From an uncultured Porphyromonadaceae bacterium (GTDB lineage Bacteria > Bacteroidota > Bacteroidia > Bacteroidales > Muribaculaceae), in NCBI GenBank assembly GCA_947178565.1, contig CAMWYV010000041.1, positions 1 to 7,728 on the forward strand: a stretch of DNA of 7,728 bases, written 5' to 3'. The position numbers and the translations under genes were made by a program. Shown piece by piece: positions 1 through 5,797 of the stretch. Under the pieces are notes generated by a model. That model did no database searches, was not told the origin of the DNA, and saw nothing but the letters and a program-made list of their open reading frames with translations. Every line of letters begins with the position of its first letter. Positions within the stretch are counted from its first letter, which is position 1.

Positions 1-462
1 ATATAGCATTGTGCCGTGGACAATGGATCGTGATTTTTCAGTAATGTGATAAAATGCGTTTCCGCTTACCTTTCTATCGCCGATTAGAATGTCGTTTCTC
101 GTACTCGCCGATGCATCCAGCCCGAGGCTGCGGAGCATCGAGGCTATCATGGATGTGTAGGCTGAAAACTCCGTCTTTACGGATGCAGAGGTGGTGATGT
201 GGGAAAACATGATGTTTTTTCTGTCGGCAAACACACATCCGCCTCCGCTCTTTCGCCGGCATATATCGATATTGTTCTTGCGGCAATAGTCGATATCCAC
301 CTCCAGGTCAACAATCTGATTGCGCCCGCATATCACGGTGGGATCTACCTGCCATGTGAAAAAGAAGTCGTCGGTGAAGTTGCGCGCCAACCACTCCTCC
401 ATCGCCAGATAGAACGGAAGTGGATGATTCTTATTGTCGGGAAGTAATACGAACTTCATCAT
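1..462 (-). CDS. lplA: Lipoate-protein ligase, 3' end beyond window (partial)
   Basis: The minus-strand frame is open from an ATG at 462 to the window edge, giving 154 residues with no stop. The family activates lipoate with ATP and transfers the lipoyl group to a lysine on the E2 or H subunits of 2-oxoacid dehydrogenases and the glycine cleavage system, in the cytoplasm. Visible signatures are the lipoate-binding loop RRKSGGGCVF (residues 69-78) followed by D80 and N83; the motif RNDILIGDRKVSGNA (122-136), with K131 at the place of the catalytic lysine of E. coli LplA; and HGTMLY (149-154). The C-terminal part of the catalytic domain, and any accessory domain, lie outside the window. The start is ambiguous between two adjacent ATGs (462 and 459); 462 is chosen. 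A Bacteroidetes-type promoter lies about 25 bp upstream, so the gene is probably transcribed separately from the M16 operon. A related octanoyltransferase-type family is the main alternative, but the GDRKVSGNA stretch favours LplA. Confidence 0.88.
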   Translation of the reverse strand, partial: MMKFVLLPDNKNHPLPFYLAMEEWLARNFTDDFFFTWQVDPTVICGRNQIVDLEVDIDYCRKNNIDICRRKSGGGCVFADRKNIMFSHITTSASVKTEFSAYTSMIASMLRSLGLDASASTRNDILIGDRKVSGNAFYHITEKSRSIVHGTMLY

Positions 463-487
463 GCATCTTGTTTGATTGACGCAGTGA

Positions 488-519
488 CAAAATTAATTAT
501 AAATAAATTAAGTAGCAAA
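488..519 (-). promoter_or_regulatory. Putative Bacteroidetes promoter of lplA
   Basis: On the minus strand, TTTG (519-516) is followed after 20 bp by TAATTTTG (495-488). This matches the Bacteroidetes primary sigma consensus of -33 TTTG and -7 TAnnTTTG. The expected start of transcription is near 482, giving a leader of about 20 nt before the ATG at 462. The 74-bp gap between lplA and the M16 gene is very AT-rich and holds no convincing terminator hairpin. Some read-through from the upstream operon is therefore possible. Confidence 0.6.
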
Positions 520-535
520 TCGTTTTCAACAGATG

Positions 536-1771
536 TCAGGTAGGCTTATAGATGAGTGTGCATGCTCTTGCCGGAACGAATATCTGACGCGCGGCAAGAT
601 GTATGTCTTCGGGTGTAAGCGCTTTATATCGCGGCAGGATGTCATTGATATTGTCGCCCTGCATTTCCGCCATGGCAAGTTTTTCGGCGATTTTTAGATA
701 TGAGTTGGTAGAGAGTATAAACCGGCTTTCAAATTTATTTACCGCGCGCTCCAATTCCTCTGCGGCAGGGGGGGCTACCACTATTCGTTTAATCTGAGCG
801 TTGATGCGTTCAAGCGCGGAGTCAACAGCCTTATCGGCTGAGTCGGTCAGTAGTGCGTCAATAAGCAGAAAGCCTGGTTCTTCAGTGCCGGCTACTGAAG
901 CATCCGCCTCTGCAAAGAGATCCCCTTTCATAATAAGCTCTTTGTGGAAACGCGATGATCTGTCTCCTGCGAGAATGTCGGTAAGAATGTCGGCAGCCGG
1001 GAAAAGAGGGTCTTTACATCCTGACATGAGGTATGCGATACTGACCAATGGCGCGGGAACATTGCCCTGAACTGTAAGAAGTCTCGGTTGTGTAATCTCC
1101 GGCTCCGGAGAATAATTGCGTGTAGCAATCTCGCGGGGCGGAATAGAACCGAACCATTTTTCTGCAAGCTCCCTGGTGTGTTCCAACGAGATGTTTCCGC
1201 TCACGGCAAGCACGGCGTTATTAGGTGCATAGTGTGAGTGGAAGAAGCGGCGCACGTCGTCGCCGGTCGCGGCAAGGACATGACCAGGCGTCAGTCCGAT
1301 TGTCTGCCATCGATACGGGTGCTTTTTATAAATGAGTGAACGCAAAAGCGCGCCAACCTCACCATAAGGCTGATTGAGAACGGTTTGCTTGAATTCCTCA
1401 ACAACCACATTGCGCTGCACGTCAAGTGCTTTGTCTGACAAGGATAGTGCAAGCATTCTGTCGCTTTCCACCCAAAACGCTGTTTCAACATTGACGGCAG
1501 GGACAACGATATAGAAATTAGTGTAGTCGGAACTTGTCCAGGCGTTGTTTCTCGCTCCGGCAAGTTCAAGTTCCCTGTCAAAATCCTTTACATTCTCCGA
1601 TCCTCCGAACATGAGGTGCTCGAATAGGTGGGCGAGTCCCGTAAGTTGCGGCGACTCGTCTCTCGCACCCACATTATACAGAAGGTCTAGAGCGACTTTT
1701 GCCGTGGAGGTATCGGCATGATGCACCACCCGCAGACCGTTGTCCAGGGTGAAGGATGTTGACTGAATCAT
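536..1771 (-). CDS. M16 family zinc metallopeptidase (pitrilysin/processing-peptidase type)
   Basis: This 411-residue protein has the inverted zinc motif of family M16: HLFEH at residues 48-52 supplies H48 and H52 as ligands and E51 as the catalytic base. The third ligand is most likely E126 in VVVEEF (122-127), at the usual distance of about 75 residues. The C-terminal half carries DRSSRFHKELI followed by a glycine-poor strand region, the second M16 fold repeat. The length fits the single-chain M16B type, which works as a dimer and clips short or unfolded peptides. No signal peptide or membrane segment is visible, so a cytoplasmic location is inferred, unlike the exported cyclophilin before it. 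Its ATG directly abuts the TAA of the cyclophilin gene (0 bp gap), which implies translational coupling. It is the last gene of the operon. Both metal-site and fold motifs are intact, so it should be active; the substrate cannot be told. Confidence 0.92.
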   Translation of the reverse strand: MIQSTSFTLDNGLRVVHHADTSTAKVALDLLYNVGARDESPQLTGLAHLFEHLMFGGSENVKDFDRELELAGARNNAWTSSDYTNFYIVVPAVNVETAFWVESDRMLALSLSDKALDVQRNVVVEEFKQTVLNQPYGEVGALLRSLIYKKHPYRWQTIGLTPGHVLAATGDDVRRFFHSHYAPNNAVLAVSGNISLEHTRELAEKWFGSIPPREIATRNYSPEPEITQPRLLTVQGNVPAPLVSIAYLMSGCKDPLFPAADILTDILAGDRSSRFHKELIMKGDLFAEADASVAGTEEPGFLLIDALLTDSADKAVDSALERINAQIKRIVVAPPAAEELERAVNKFESRFILSTNSYLKIAEKLAMAEMQGDNINDILPRYKALTPEDIHLAARQIFVPARACTLIYKPT

Positions 1772-2626
1772 TTATTTGCTGATGACTTTAGCCGATATGA
1801 TTTTCACATCGTCAAGGGGACGGTCGTTTTGATCGGTTTCAACTTTCTGTATCTTATCAACGATGTCCATTCCTGATATAACTTCGCCGAATACAGTGTA
1901 TGAGCCGTCAAGATGAGGAGTGCCTCCGATTGTAGAGTAAACCTCGCGCTGCTCTGCGGTGAGGGTGTCCGGTGCGGCTAATACCATAGCATCTGTTTCC
2001 TTGATGAGCTTTTCCTGAAGCTCAGTGAGCGCAGCCTGGTTCCTTTCCTTACGGAGCGCCATGATTGTGTCACGGTTTTCCAAAGCGAGGCGGTTGAATG
2101 TCTCCTGGCGCTGCTGCTGGATTTTGCGGGCATTCATCTGTTCGAGCTGGCTCTCATTGAACACAGTGCCTGTAACGATATAGAACTGTGAGCCACTGCT
2201 CTGTTTTTTGGGGTTAACGGCATCGCCTTCTCTTGCGGCAGCAAGTGCCCCGCGCTTGTGGAAGTGCTTGGGATACACAAACTCGGCGTCAATATTGTAG
2301 CCTGGGTCACCCATTCCGAGCATTTTGCCTTTTGGGGCGTTCTTAGAGTCCGGATCTCCGGTCTGAATCATGAAATCGTTTATAACGCGGTGAAAGAGCA
2401 CTCCGTTGTAAAAGCCTGAGTCAACGAGGTGAATGAAATTGTCAAGGTGACGCGGAGTATCACCATAAAGAAGTATCTTTATATTGCCGAGTGTTGTTTC
2501 AAGTTCGACAATCACATCATCTTTTTTCTGCTCTGTCTTTGTCATATCTTTAGATGTTTTGGCGGCTACGGTCAGCAGGCAGGTTGTCGCCGCGAGTATC
2601 GCCGCTGTTTTTCTAATCAGGTTCAT
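1772..2626 (-). CDS. Secreted cyclophilin-type peptidyl-prolyl cis-trans isomerase
   Basis: This 284-residue protein catalyses cis-trans isomerisation of X-Pro bonds and probably acts as a periplasmic folding helper. Residues 1-22 form a signal peptide (basic MNLIRK, then a hydrophobic Ala/Leu-rich core); C16 does not sit in a good lipobox. The cyclophilin domain begins near residue 38. Active-site residues are visible: FHRV (78-81) with R80 matching Arg55 of human CypA, FMIQ (85-88), and GSQFYIVTG (145-153). After the strand ending at about 154 there is an insert of about 80 residues. It is rich in Gln, Glu, Lys and Arg and probably a helical hairpin or coiled coil; then the domain resumes with HLDGSYTVFGEV (238-249). 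H238 replaces the CypA tryptophan, as in many bacterial cyclosporin-insensitive members. The ATG lies 5 bp after the stop of the unknown upstream gene, and the stop touches the M16 start. The family assignment is secure; the role of the insert is unknown. Confidence 0.93.
   Translation of the reverse strand: MNLIRKTAAILAATTCLLTVAAKTSKDMTKTEQKKDDVIVELETTLGNIKILLYGDTPRHLDNFIHLVDSGFYNGVLFHRVINDFMIQTGDPDSKNAPKGKMLGMGDPGYNIDAEFVYPKHFHKRGALAAAREGDAVNPKKQSSGSQFYIVTGTVFNESQLEQMNARKIQQQRQETFNRLALENRDTIMALRKERNQAALTELQEKLIKETDAMVLAAPDTLTAEQREVYSTIGGTPHLDGSYTVFGEVISGMDIVDKIQKVETDQNDRPLDDVKIISAKVISK
1919..2164 (-). other. Helical insert inside the cyclophilin domain
   Basis: This segment encodes about residues 155-236 of the prolyl isomerase. 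A minimal bacterial cyclophilin passes almost directly from the (F/Y)IVTG strand to the HLDG loop. Here about 80 residues intervene, with charged and Gln-rich stretches such as ARKIQQQRQETFNRL and LTELQEKLIKE, which look amphipathic. The insert falls at a surface loop beside the substrate groove, so it could hold clients or partners. I believe similar inserts occur in other Bacteroidetes cyclophilins, but I could not compare sequences here. Confidence 0.65.
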
Positions 2627-2631
2627 GCTGG

Positions 2632-3009
2632 TTAAATTACTCCGGTGTGTTTAAGACGTTTGTATATCCTTCGGAAATTATTGTCGGCAGCGCTTAGCTC
2701 CGCAGCACGGGATGCATAATCACTTCCCCATATTCCGCTGATGAGGTCCGGCAGATAGCGGCGCTCCCTGTCTTTGTCGATAGCTGCTGCAATCAGTGTG
2801 GATATGTGGTCGGCATAGACTGTAGGTTCTATAGCGGCAAGGTATCTTGCGGCGCTTGCCACGAATTGACCGGTGGAATCCACATTAATCATATTCTCTA
2901 CGAGTTCGTGCATGATGTCATCGCAAAGCCCTATATGATTTGCGATGTACTCATAGGTCAGAAGCCCGTCGGAGTCCGCCGCCAACTTTTTTTTCAAATC
3001 TTCGTCCAC
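2632..3009 (-). CDS. Conserved-looking small protein of unknown function, first gene of operon
   Basis: I do not recognise this 125-residue protein. It appears soluble and mostly alpha-helical, with no signal peptide, membrane segment or cysteine pair; the acidic N-terminal half contrasts with a basic C-terminal end (FRRIYKRLKHTG, 112-123). A single tryptophan lies at residue 94. Translation probably begins at a GTG at 3009: the frame has a TAA only five codons upstream (3024-3022), no ATG lies between, and the next in-frame ATG is at residue 33. The promoter -7 box at 3041-3048 gives a leader of about 25-30 nt, which also fits this start. The gene heads the operon with the cyclophilin (5 bp gap) and the M16 peptidase. 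This suggests a linked function, but nothing in the sequence names one. Tight operon spacing and good codon structure argue that it is real. Confidence 0.8.
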   Translation of the reverse strand: MDEDLKKKLAADSDGLLTYEYIANHIGLCDDIMHELVENMINVDSTGQFVASAARYLAAIEPTVYADHISTLIAAAIDKDRERRYLPDLISGIWGSDYASRAAELSAADNNFRRIYKRLKHTGVI

Positions 3010-3040
3010 AATAATTATGGTTTAAGTTAGTTTTAGAATA

Positions 3041-3073
3041 CAAACGTAAGAAATTTTTTTGAATAGAAGGAAA
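3041..3073 (-). promoter_or_regulatory. Putative promoter of the unknown-cyclophilin-M16 operon
   Basis: On the minus strand, TTTC (3073-3070, one mismatch to TTTG) is followed after 21 bp by TACGTTTG (3048-3041), a full match to the Bacteroidetes -7 box TAnnTTTG. Transcription should begin near 3035, about 25 nt before the GTG start at 3009. The -33 box lies only 3 bp from the -33 box of the opposing phoH promoter. Confidence 0.6.
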
Positions 3074-3076
3074 ATA

Positions 3077-3108
3077 TTTCCCGGTAAAGACAACATAAGT
3101 TATCTTTG
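3077..3108 (+). promoter_or_regulatory. Putative promoter of phoH
   Basis: TTTC (3077-3080) is followed after 20 bp by TATCTTTG (3101-3108), an exact TAnnTTTG match. The predicted transcription start is near 3115. This places the possible TTG start at 3106 upstream of the mRNA and supports the ATG at 3133 as the true start of phoH, with a short A-rich leader. Confidence 0.62.
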
Positions 3109-3132
3109 CCATATTTTCCGACAAAACAGAAG

Positions 3133-4119
3133 ATGATAGAACGCATAGTTATAATAGACCGGGTTGATCCGGTAAGTTTTTATGGAGTAAACAACTGCAA
3201 TATGCAGCTGATCCGTAATCTTTTTCCGAAACTGCGTATGGCGGCACGCGGCACTGTGATCAAGGTTATAGGTGATGAATCCGAGACTGCGGATTTTGAG
3301 AAAAAGATTCATGAACTGGAGGATTATTGTGTGAAATACAATAAGTTGCCGGAGGATGTGATTCTGGATGTTGTGCGTGGTGAAGCTCCCAAGAGTGTGA
3401 AGAGTGACGGTGTAATTATCTTCGGTGTGAACGGTAAGCCTATCAGTGCCCGCAATCCCAATCAGCAGCGTCTTGTAGAGGCATTTAACAATAACGATCT
3501 TACTTTCGCGCTCGGTCCTGCCGGTACCGGTAAGACATATATAGCTATAGCGCTTGCCGTCAAAGCGCTTAAGAACAAGGAGGTGCGCAAGATAATTCTG
3601 TCACGTCCCGCAGTAGAGGCAGGTGAGAAACTCGGCTTTCTCCCGGGTGACATGAAGGATAAGATTGATCCGTATCTCCAGCCGCTTTATGACGCGCTGG
3701 AGGATATGATTCCGGCAGTGAAGCTGAAAGAGTATATGGAAAATAATGTGATTCAGATAGCTCCTCTTGCTTTCATGCGCGGCAGAACCTTAAATGATGC
3801 CGTGATTGTGCTTGACGAGGCACAGAACACAACTACTCATCAGATCAAGATGTTTATGACCCGTCTTGGTATGAACGCCAAGATGATAGTTACCGGTGAT
3901 GCTACGCAGATCGATTTGCCTCGTAGCGTTCCTTCCGGGTTAATCCGCGCCTTGAAGATTCTGGAGAATGTTGAGGGAATCGGCAAGGTTGAGTTCGGGA
4001 AGAAGGATATTGTACGCCATGCTCTCGTTCAGCGCATAGTGGAGGCGTATGAGCGTTTTGACCATGAGGAATCTCAGTCAGCGGAGTCTCGGGATTCTTC
4101 TGAGATTGGGCAGGAGTAA
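3133..4119 (+). CDS. phoH: PhoH-family ATPase (PhoL/YbeZ type)
   Basis: This 328-residue cytoplasmic P-loop NTPase belongs to the PhoH family, whose members are linked to RNA metabolism and ribosome maturation together with YbeY. The N-terminal 100 residues resemble the small alpha/beta RNA-binding-like region of the PhoH/PhoL type. The ATPase core carries Walker A GPAGTGKT (128-135), the family motif SRPAVEAGEKLGFLPGD (157-173), Walker B VIVLDEAQN (224-232) and the VTGDATQIDLP box (253-263). The C-terminal 20 residues are an acidic, Ser-rich tail. The frame is open further upstream to a TTG at 3106, but that codon overlaps the -7 promoter box, so the ATG at 3133 is chosen. The length is usual for the family and all motifs are intact. 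The gene is alone in its transcription unit: it is divergent from the minus operon, and no ybeY or other plus-strand gene follows closely. Confidence 0.94.
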   Translation: MIERIVIIDRVDPVSFYGVNNCNMQLIRNLFPKLRMAARGTVIKVIGDESETADFEKKIHELEDYCVKYNKLPEDVILDVVRGEAPKSVKSDGVIIFGVNGKPISARNPNQQRLVEAFNNNDLTFALGPAGTGKTYIAIALAVKALKNKEVRKIILSRPAVEAGEKLGFLPGDMKDKIDPYLQPLYDALEDMIPAVKLKEYMENNVIQIAPLAFMRGRTLNDAVIVLDEAQNTTTHQIKMFMTRLGMNAKMIVTGDATQIDLPRSVPSGLIRALKILENVEGIGKVEFGKKDIVRHALVQRIVEAYERFDHEESQSAESRDSSEIGQE

Positions 4120-4348
4120 TCTTTAGTGCGTAAGTATTCTGATTTATAGCTGCTTTGCGGAATGAGGGGCGGCGATCTATCTCTCTTTTAATAAACCTGA
4201 ATATTACTGTAGCTTCCGGTGAGATCGTGATGATTTCGCCTGTAAACGCGTATTCCATAACGGCGGAGAATACTTCGCCCTTTACCTGCATCGAGCAGTC
4301 TTTGATGATTTCATACCATTCGGCACAGAAAGAAAAATGAGTTTTCAT
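3902..4348 (-). pseudogene. Truncated DUF6291-like gene (N-terminal domain only)
   Basis: From the ATG at 4348, residues 1-60 (MKTHFSFCAEWYEIIKDCSM..., through VMEYAFTGEI and IFRFIKREID) resemble DUF6291 proteins. These are small proteins of unknown function common in Bacteroidales genomes and their mobile elements. Full-length members continue with a basic, often Gly- or Asn-rich segment after the 'F.FIK..ID' helix. Here, after about residue 75 (near 4120), the frame enters the antisense of the phoH 3' end and stops only at 3902. That part is low in structure and rich in Pro, Ser and Arg, as expected for an unselected shadow frame. The conserved portion is therefore about 4150-4348. A perfect-consensus promoter precedes it, and the ATG at 4402 in the same frame lies inside that promoter, so 4348 is the start. 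I read this as a decayed gene; a short active protein is the alternative. Confidence 0.5.
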
Positions 4349-4541
4349 AGATGTGTTTTTAATTAGTAAATAAGTTACGTGTGTTTTGAATTTCCTTTGC
4401 AAATATAGTATATAGAGTTGTTAATGTGCAAAAAAATATTTTGATTTTTTTGTGGTGATTTAATTTTTTTGTTGTTCAATGTCACATTTGTAGCTTTTTG
4501 AAGTCTTTAATGCAGTATTAATGTATTAAAGAATTTTGAAT
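4349..4541. other. AT-rich intergenic region with T-tracts
   Basis: This 193-bp stretch between the DUF6291-like remnant and the thioredoxin-like gene is very AT-rich and contains several runs of five to seven T or A. On the minus strand it holds the promoter of the remnant (4400-4432). On the plus strand I find no full TTTG/TAnnTTTG pair for the downstream gene. The best weak candidates are CACATTTG (4483-4490, one mismatch) and TAGCTTTTTG (4491-4500). The T-tracts could bend DNA or attract nucleoid proteins. Confidence 0.4.
4400..4432 (-). promoter_or_regulatory. Perfect-consensus promoter facing phoH
   Basis: On the minus strand, TTTG (4432-4429) is followed after 21 bp by TATATTTG (4407-4400). 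Both boxes match the Bacteroidetes consensus exactly, the best match in the window. The predicted start near 4394 gives a leader of about 45 nt before the ATG at 4348. Any transcript that continues would become antisense to the 3' end of phoH; I see no strong hairpin terminator between 4120 and 4150. Confidence 0.6.
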
Positions 4542-5723
4542 ATGAAATTGAGATTAGTAGCGGCAGCACTTGCCGCTGTATGCCTGAGCGGTTTTGCGCA
4601 AGATATTGAAAATAATTTCCGTATAACCGGTAAGGTGACGAATGTGCCGGATAGTGTAACAGTATGTTTGATGCGTGGTTCCGGTAGGGTTGTTGAAACA
4701 ATTTCGTCAGACACCATATATGACGGCAATTTTGTTCTTACCGGTAATATAGATGAGGGGAACAATATCTTGTATTTTAATATTGACGGGCGAGGATTCC
4801 CAGATGTGTTCTCAAAAATAGTAGTTTTTCCGGGAGCGGAAATAAAAATTACCGGTGATGGAGTGTTCTATCCCTTATGGGCTATTGAAAGTCCCTCTCC
4901 TCTGCAGAAAAGTATAGCGGCAATGACAGCAAGTCAGATGCCAGAGTTTGAAGAGTCATTGAAATATAGTATGGAGGAGTCGGATCTGATGTATCATATG
5001 TATGTAGATAATAGAGGTGCGGAAGATGTGGAAAGGGAGACATGGCAGAAAATAAAAGCATTGCGCAAGAAGTCCAATCCATGTGACAGTATAACTAAAG
5101 TAAAGAAACTTGAATATATGACAGTTGCGCCGATAGACGAGATATGGATGTATGAATACCTTAATTTTGTGGAGTTACTGCGTAATAAGCCTGACCGATT
5201 CGATGCTGAGAAAATAAGGCGGCTGGCGGACAGGATTGATAGCGAGTTATACGCTACTCCATACGGTAAAAGAATAAAGGCACTGTTGTCGATTGACGGT
5301 AGTTTGAAAACCGGTGATGTGATGCCTTATGCGGAGTTTGTGGATGCGGATGGCAAAATACATAACCTGTCGGAATTCGAGGGGAAATCTATATTGTTGG
5401 ATTTCTGGAGTGCCGGGTGCGGTCCATGTGTAATGTCCTTTGCCGAAGCGGAGGAAGTTGCGGCAAAGTATGCGGATAAACTTGCCTTTGTGAGCGTAAA
5501 CCAGGATGTGGCGCATATATGGAAAGAGGCATTGGAGAGATATAAATTGAATGGAATCCAATGGAACGGTTATCTTGACGATGGGGTGATGGTGTTTGAC
5601 AAGTTCGGCAATATGGGTGTTCCTTACTATGTGTTTATCACTCCCGACGGTGTTATAAAGAATATGTGGTGCGGATACGGTAAGGGGTATCTTATGAATA
5701 AAGTAGATAGTCTGATGAAATAA
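4542..5723 (+). CDS. Secreted TlpA/thioredoxin-like protein (DUF4369-like N-terminus)
   Basis: This 393-residue protein starts with a clear signal peptide (MKLR, then an Ala/Leu/Val-rich core, likely cleaved after GFAQ at residue 20). Residues 24-110 form a beta-rich segment (FRITGKVTNVPDSVTV..., then DGNFVLTGNI) of the DUF4369 type, often found before thioredoxin domains in Bacteroidetes. A charged helical linker (about 120-250) follows. The C-terminal thioredoxin fold (about 255-393) has the redox site WSAGCGPC, with C293 and C296, and the cis-proline in GVPYY (P361). The predicted role is a periplasmic thiol-disulfide oxidoreductase; substrates are unknown. The ATG at 4542 is preferred over a TTG at 4536, because it gives the standard signal peptide. 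The gene is monocistronic, converges on pnp, and ends at a strong shared terminator. It is visibly richer in A and T than phoH and pnp, which suggests an accessory gene. Confidence 0.88.
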   Translation: MKLRLVAAALAAVCLSGFAQDIENNFRITGKVTNVPDSVTVCLMRGSGRVVETISSDTIYDGNFVLTGNIDEGNNILYFNIDGRGFPDVFSKIVVFPGAEIKITGDGVFYPLWAIESPSPLQKSIAAMTASQMPEFEESLKYSMEESDLMYHMYVDNRGAEDVERETWQKIKALRKKSNPCDSITKVKKLEYMTVAPIDEIWMYEYLNFVELLRNKPDRFDAEKIRRLADRIDSELYATPYGKRIKALLSIDGSLKTGDVMPYAEFVDADGKIHNLSEFEGKSILLDFWSAGCGPCVMSFAEAEEVAAKYADKLAFVSVNQDVAHIWKEALERYKLNGIQWNGYLDDGVMVFDKFGNMGVPYYVFITPDGVIKNMWCGYGKGYLMNKVDSLMK

Positions 5724-5733
5724 TAGTTTGTAG

Positions 5734-5778
5734 ATAAAAAGCCGGCTCTGGTAAATTTTACCAGAGCCGGCTTTTTAT
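5734..5778. terminator. Bidirectional rho-independent terminator
   Basis: This is a perfect inverted repeat: the 11-bp GC-rich core GCCGGCTCTGG (5741-5751) pairs with its complement at 5761-5771. Four further A-T pairs extend into the loop, and the core is flanked outside by A5 (5736-5740) and T5 (5772-5776). Read on either strand it is a GC-rich hairpin followed by a U-run. It lies between the convergent thioredoxin-like gene (stop at 5723) and pnp (stop at 5798) and should end both transcripts. Confidence 0.93.
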
Positions 5779-5797
5779 GATTAGAGTTTATAACTTA

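Noticed and set aside
199..447. Plus-strand open frame and an opposing short minus frame near the left edge
   Set aside because: The minus frame ending at the edge gives clear lipoate-ligase motifs, so the other frames here are shadows.
491..515. AT-rich near-palindrome considered as a terminator for the M16 operon
   Set aside because: It lacks a GC-rich stem and is better explained as the spacer and -7 region of the lplA promoter.
3106..3132. Upstream TTG start for phoH adding nine residues
   Set aside because: The codon overlaps the predicted -7 box and lies before the expected transcription start; the ATG at 3133 gives the usual family N-terminus.
4349..4402. Upstream ATG at 4402 extending the DUF6291-like frame by 18 residues
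   Set aside because: It falls inside the promoter -7 box and adds residues unlike the family N-terminus.
4507..4765. Two minus-strand open frames overlapping the start of the thioredoxin-like gene
   Set aside because: They are antisense to a signal peptide and beta-rich domain, with no recognisable product, promoter or family motifs.
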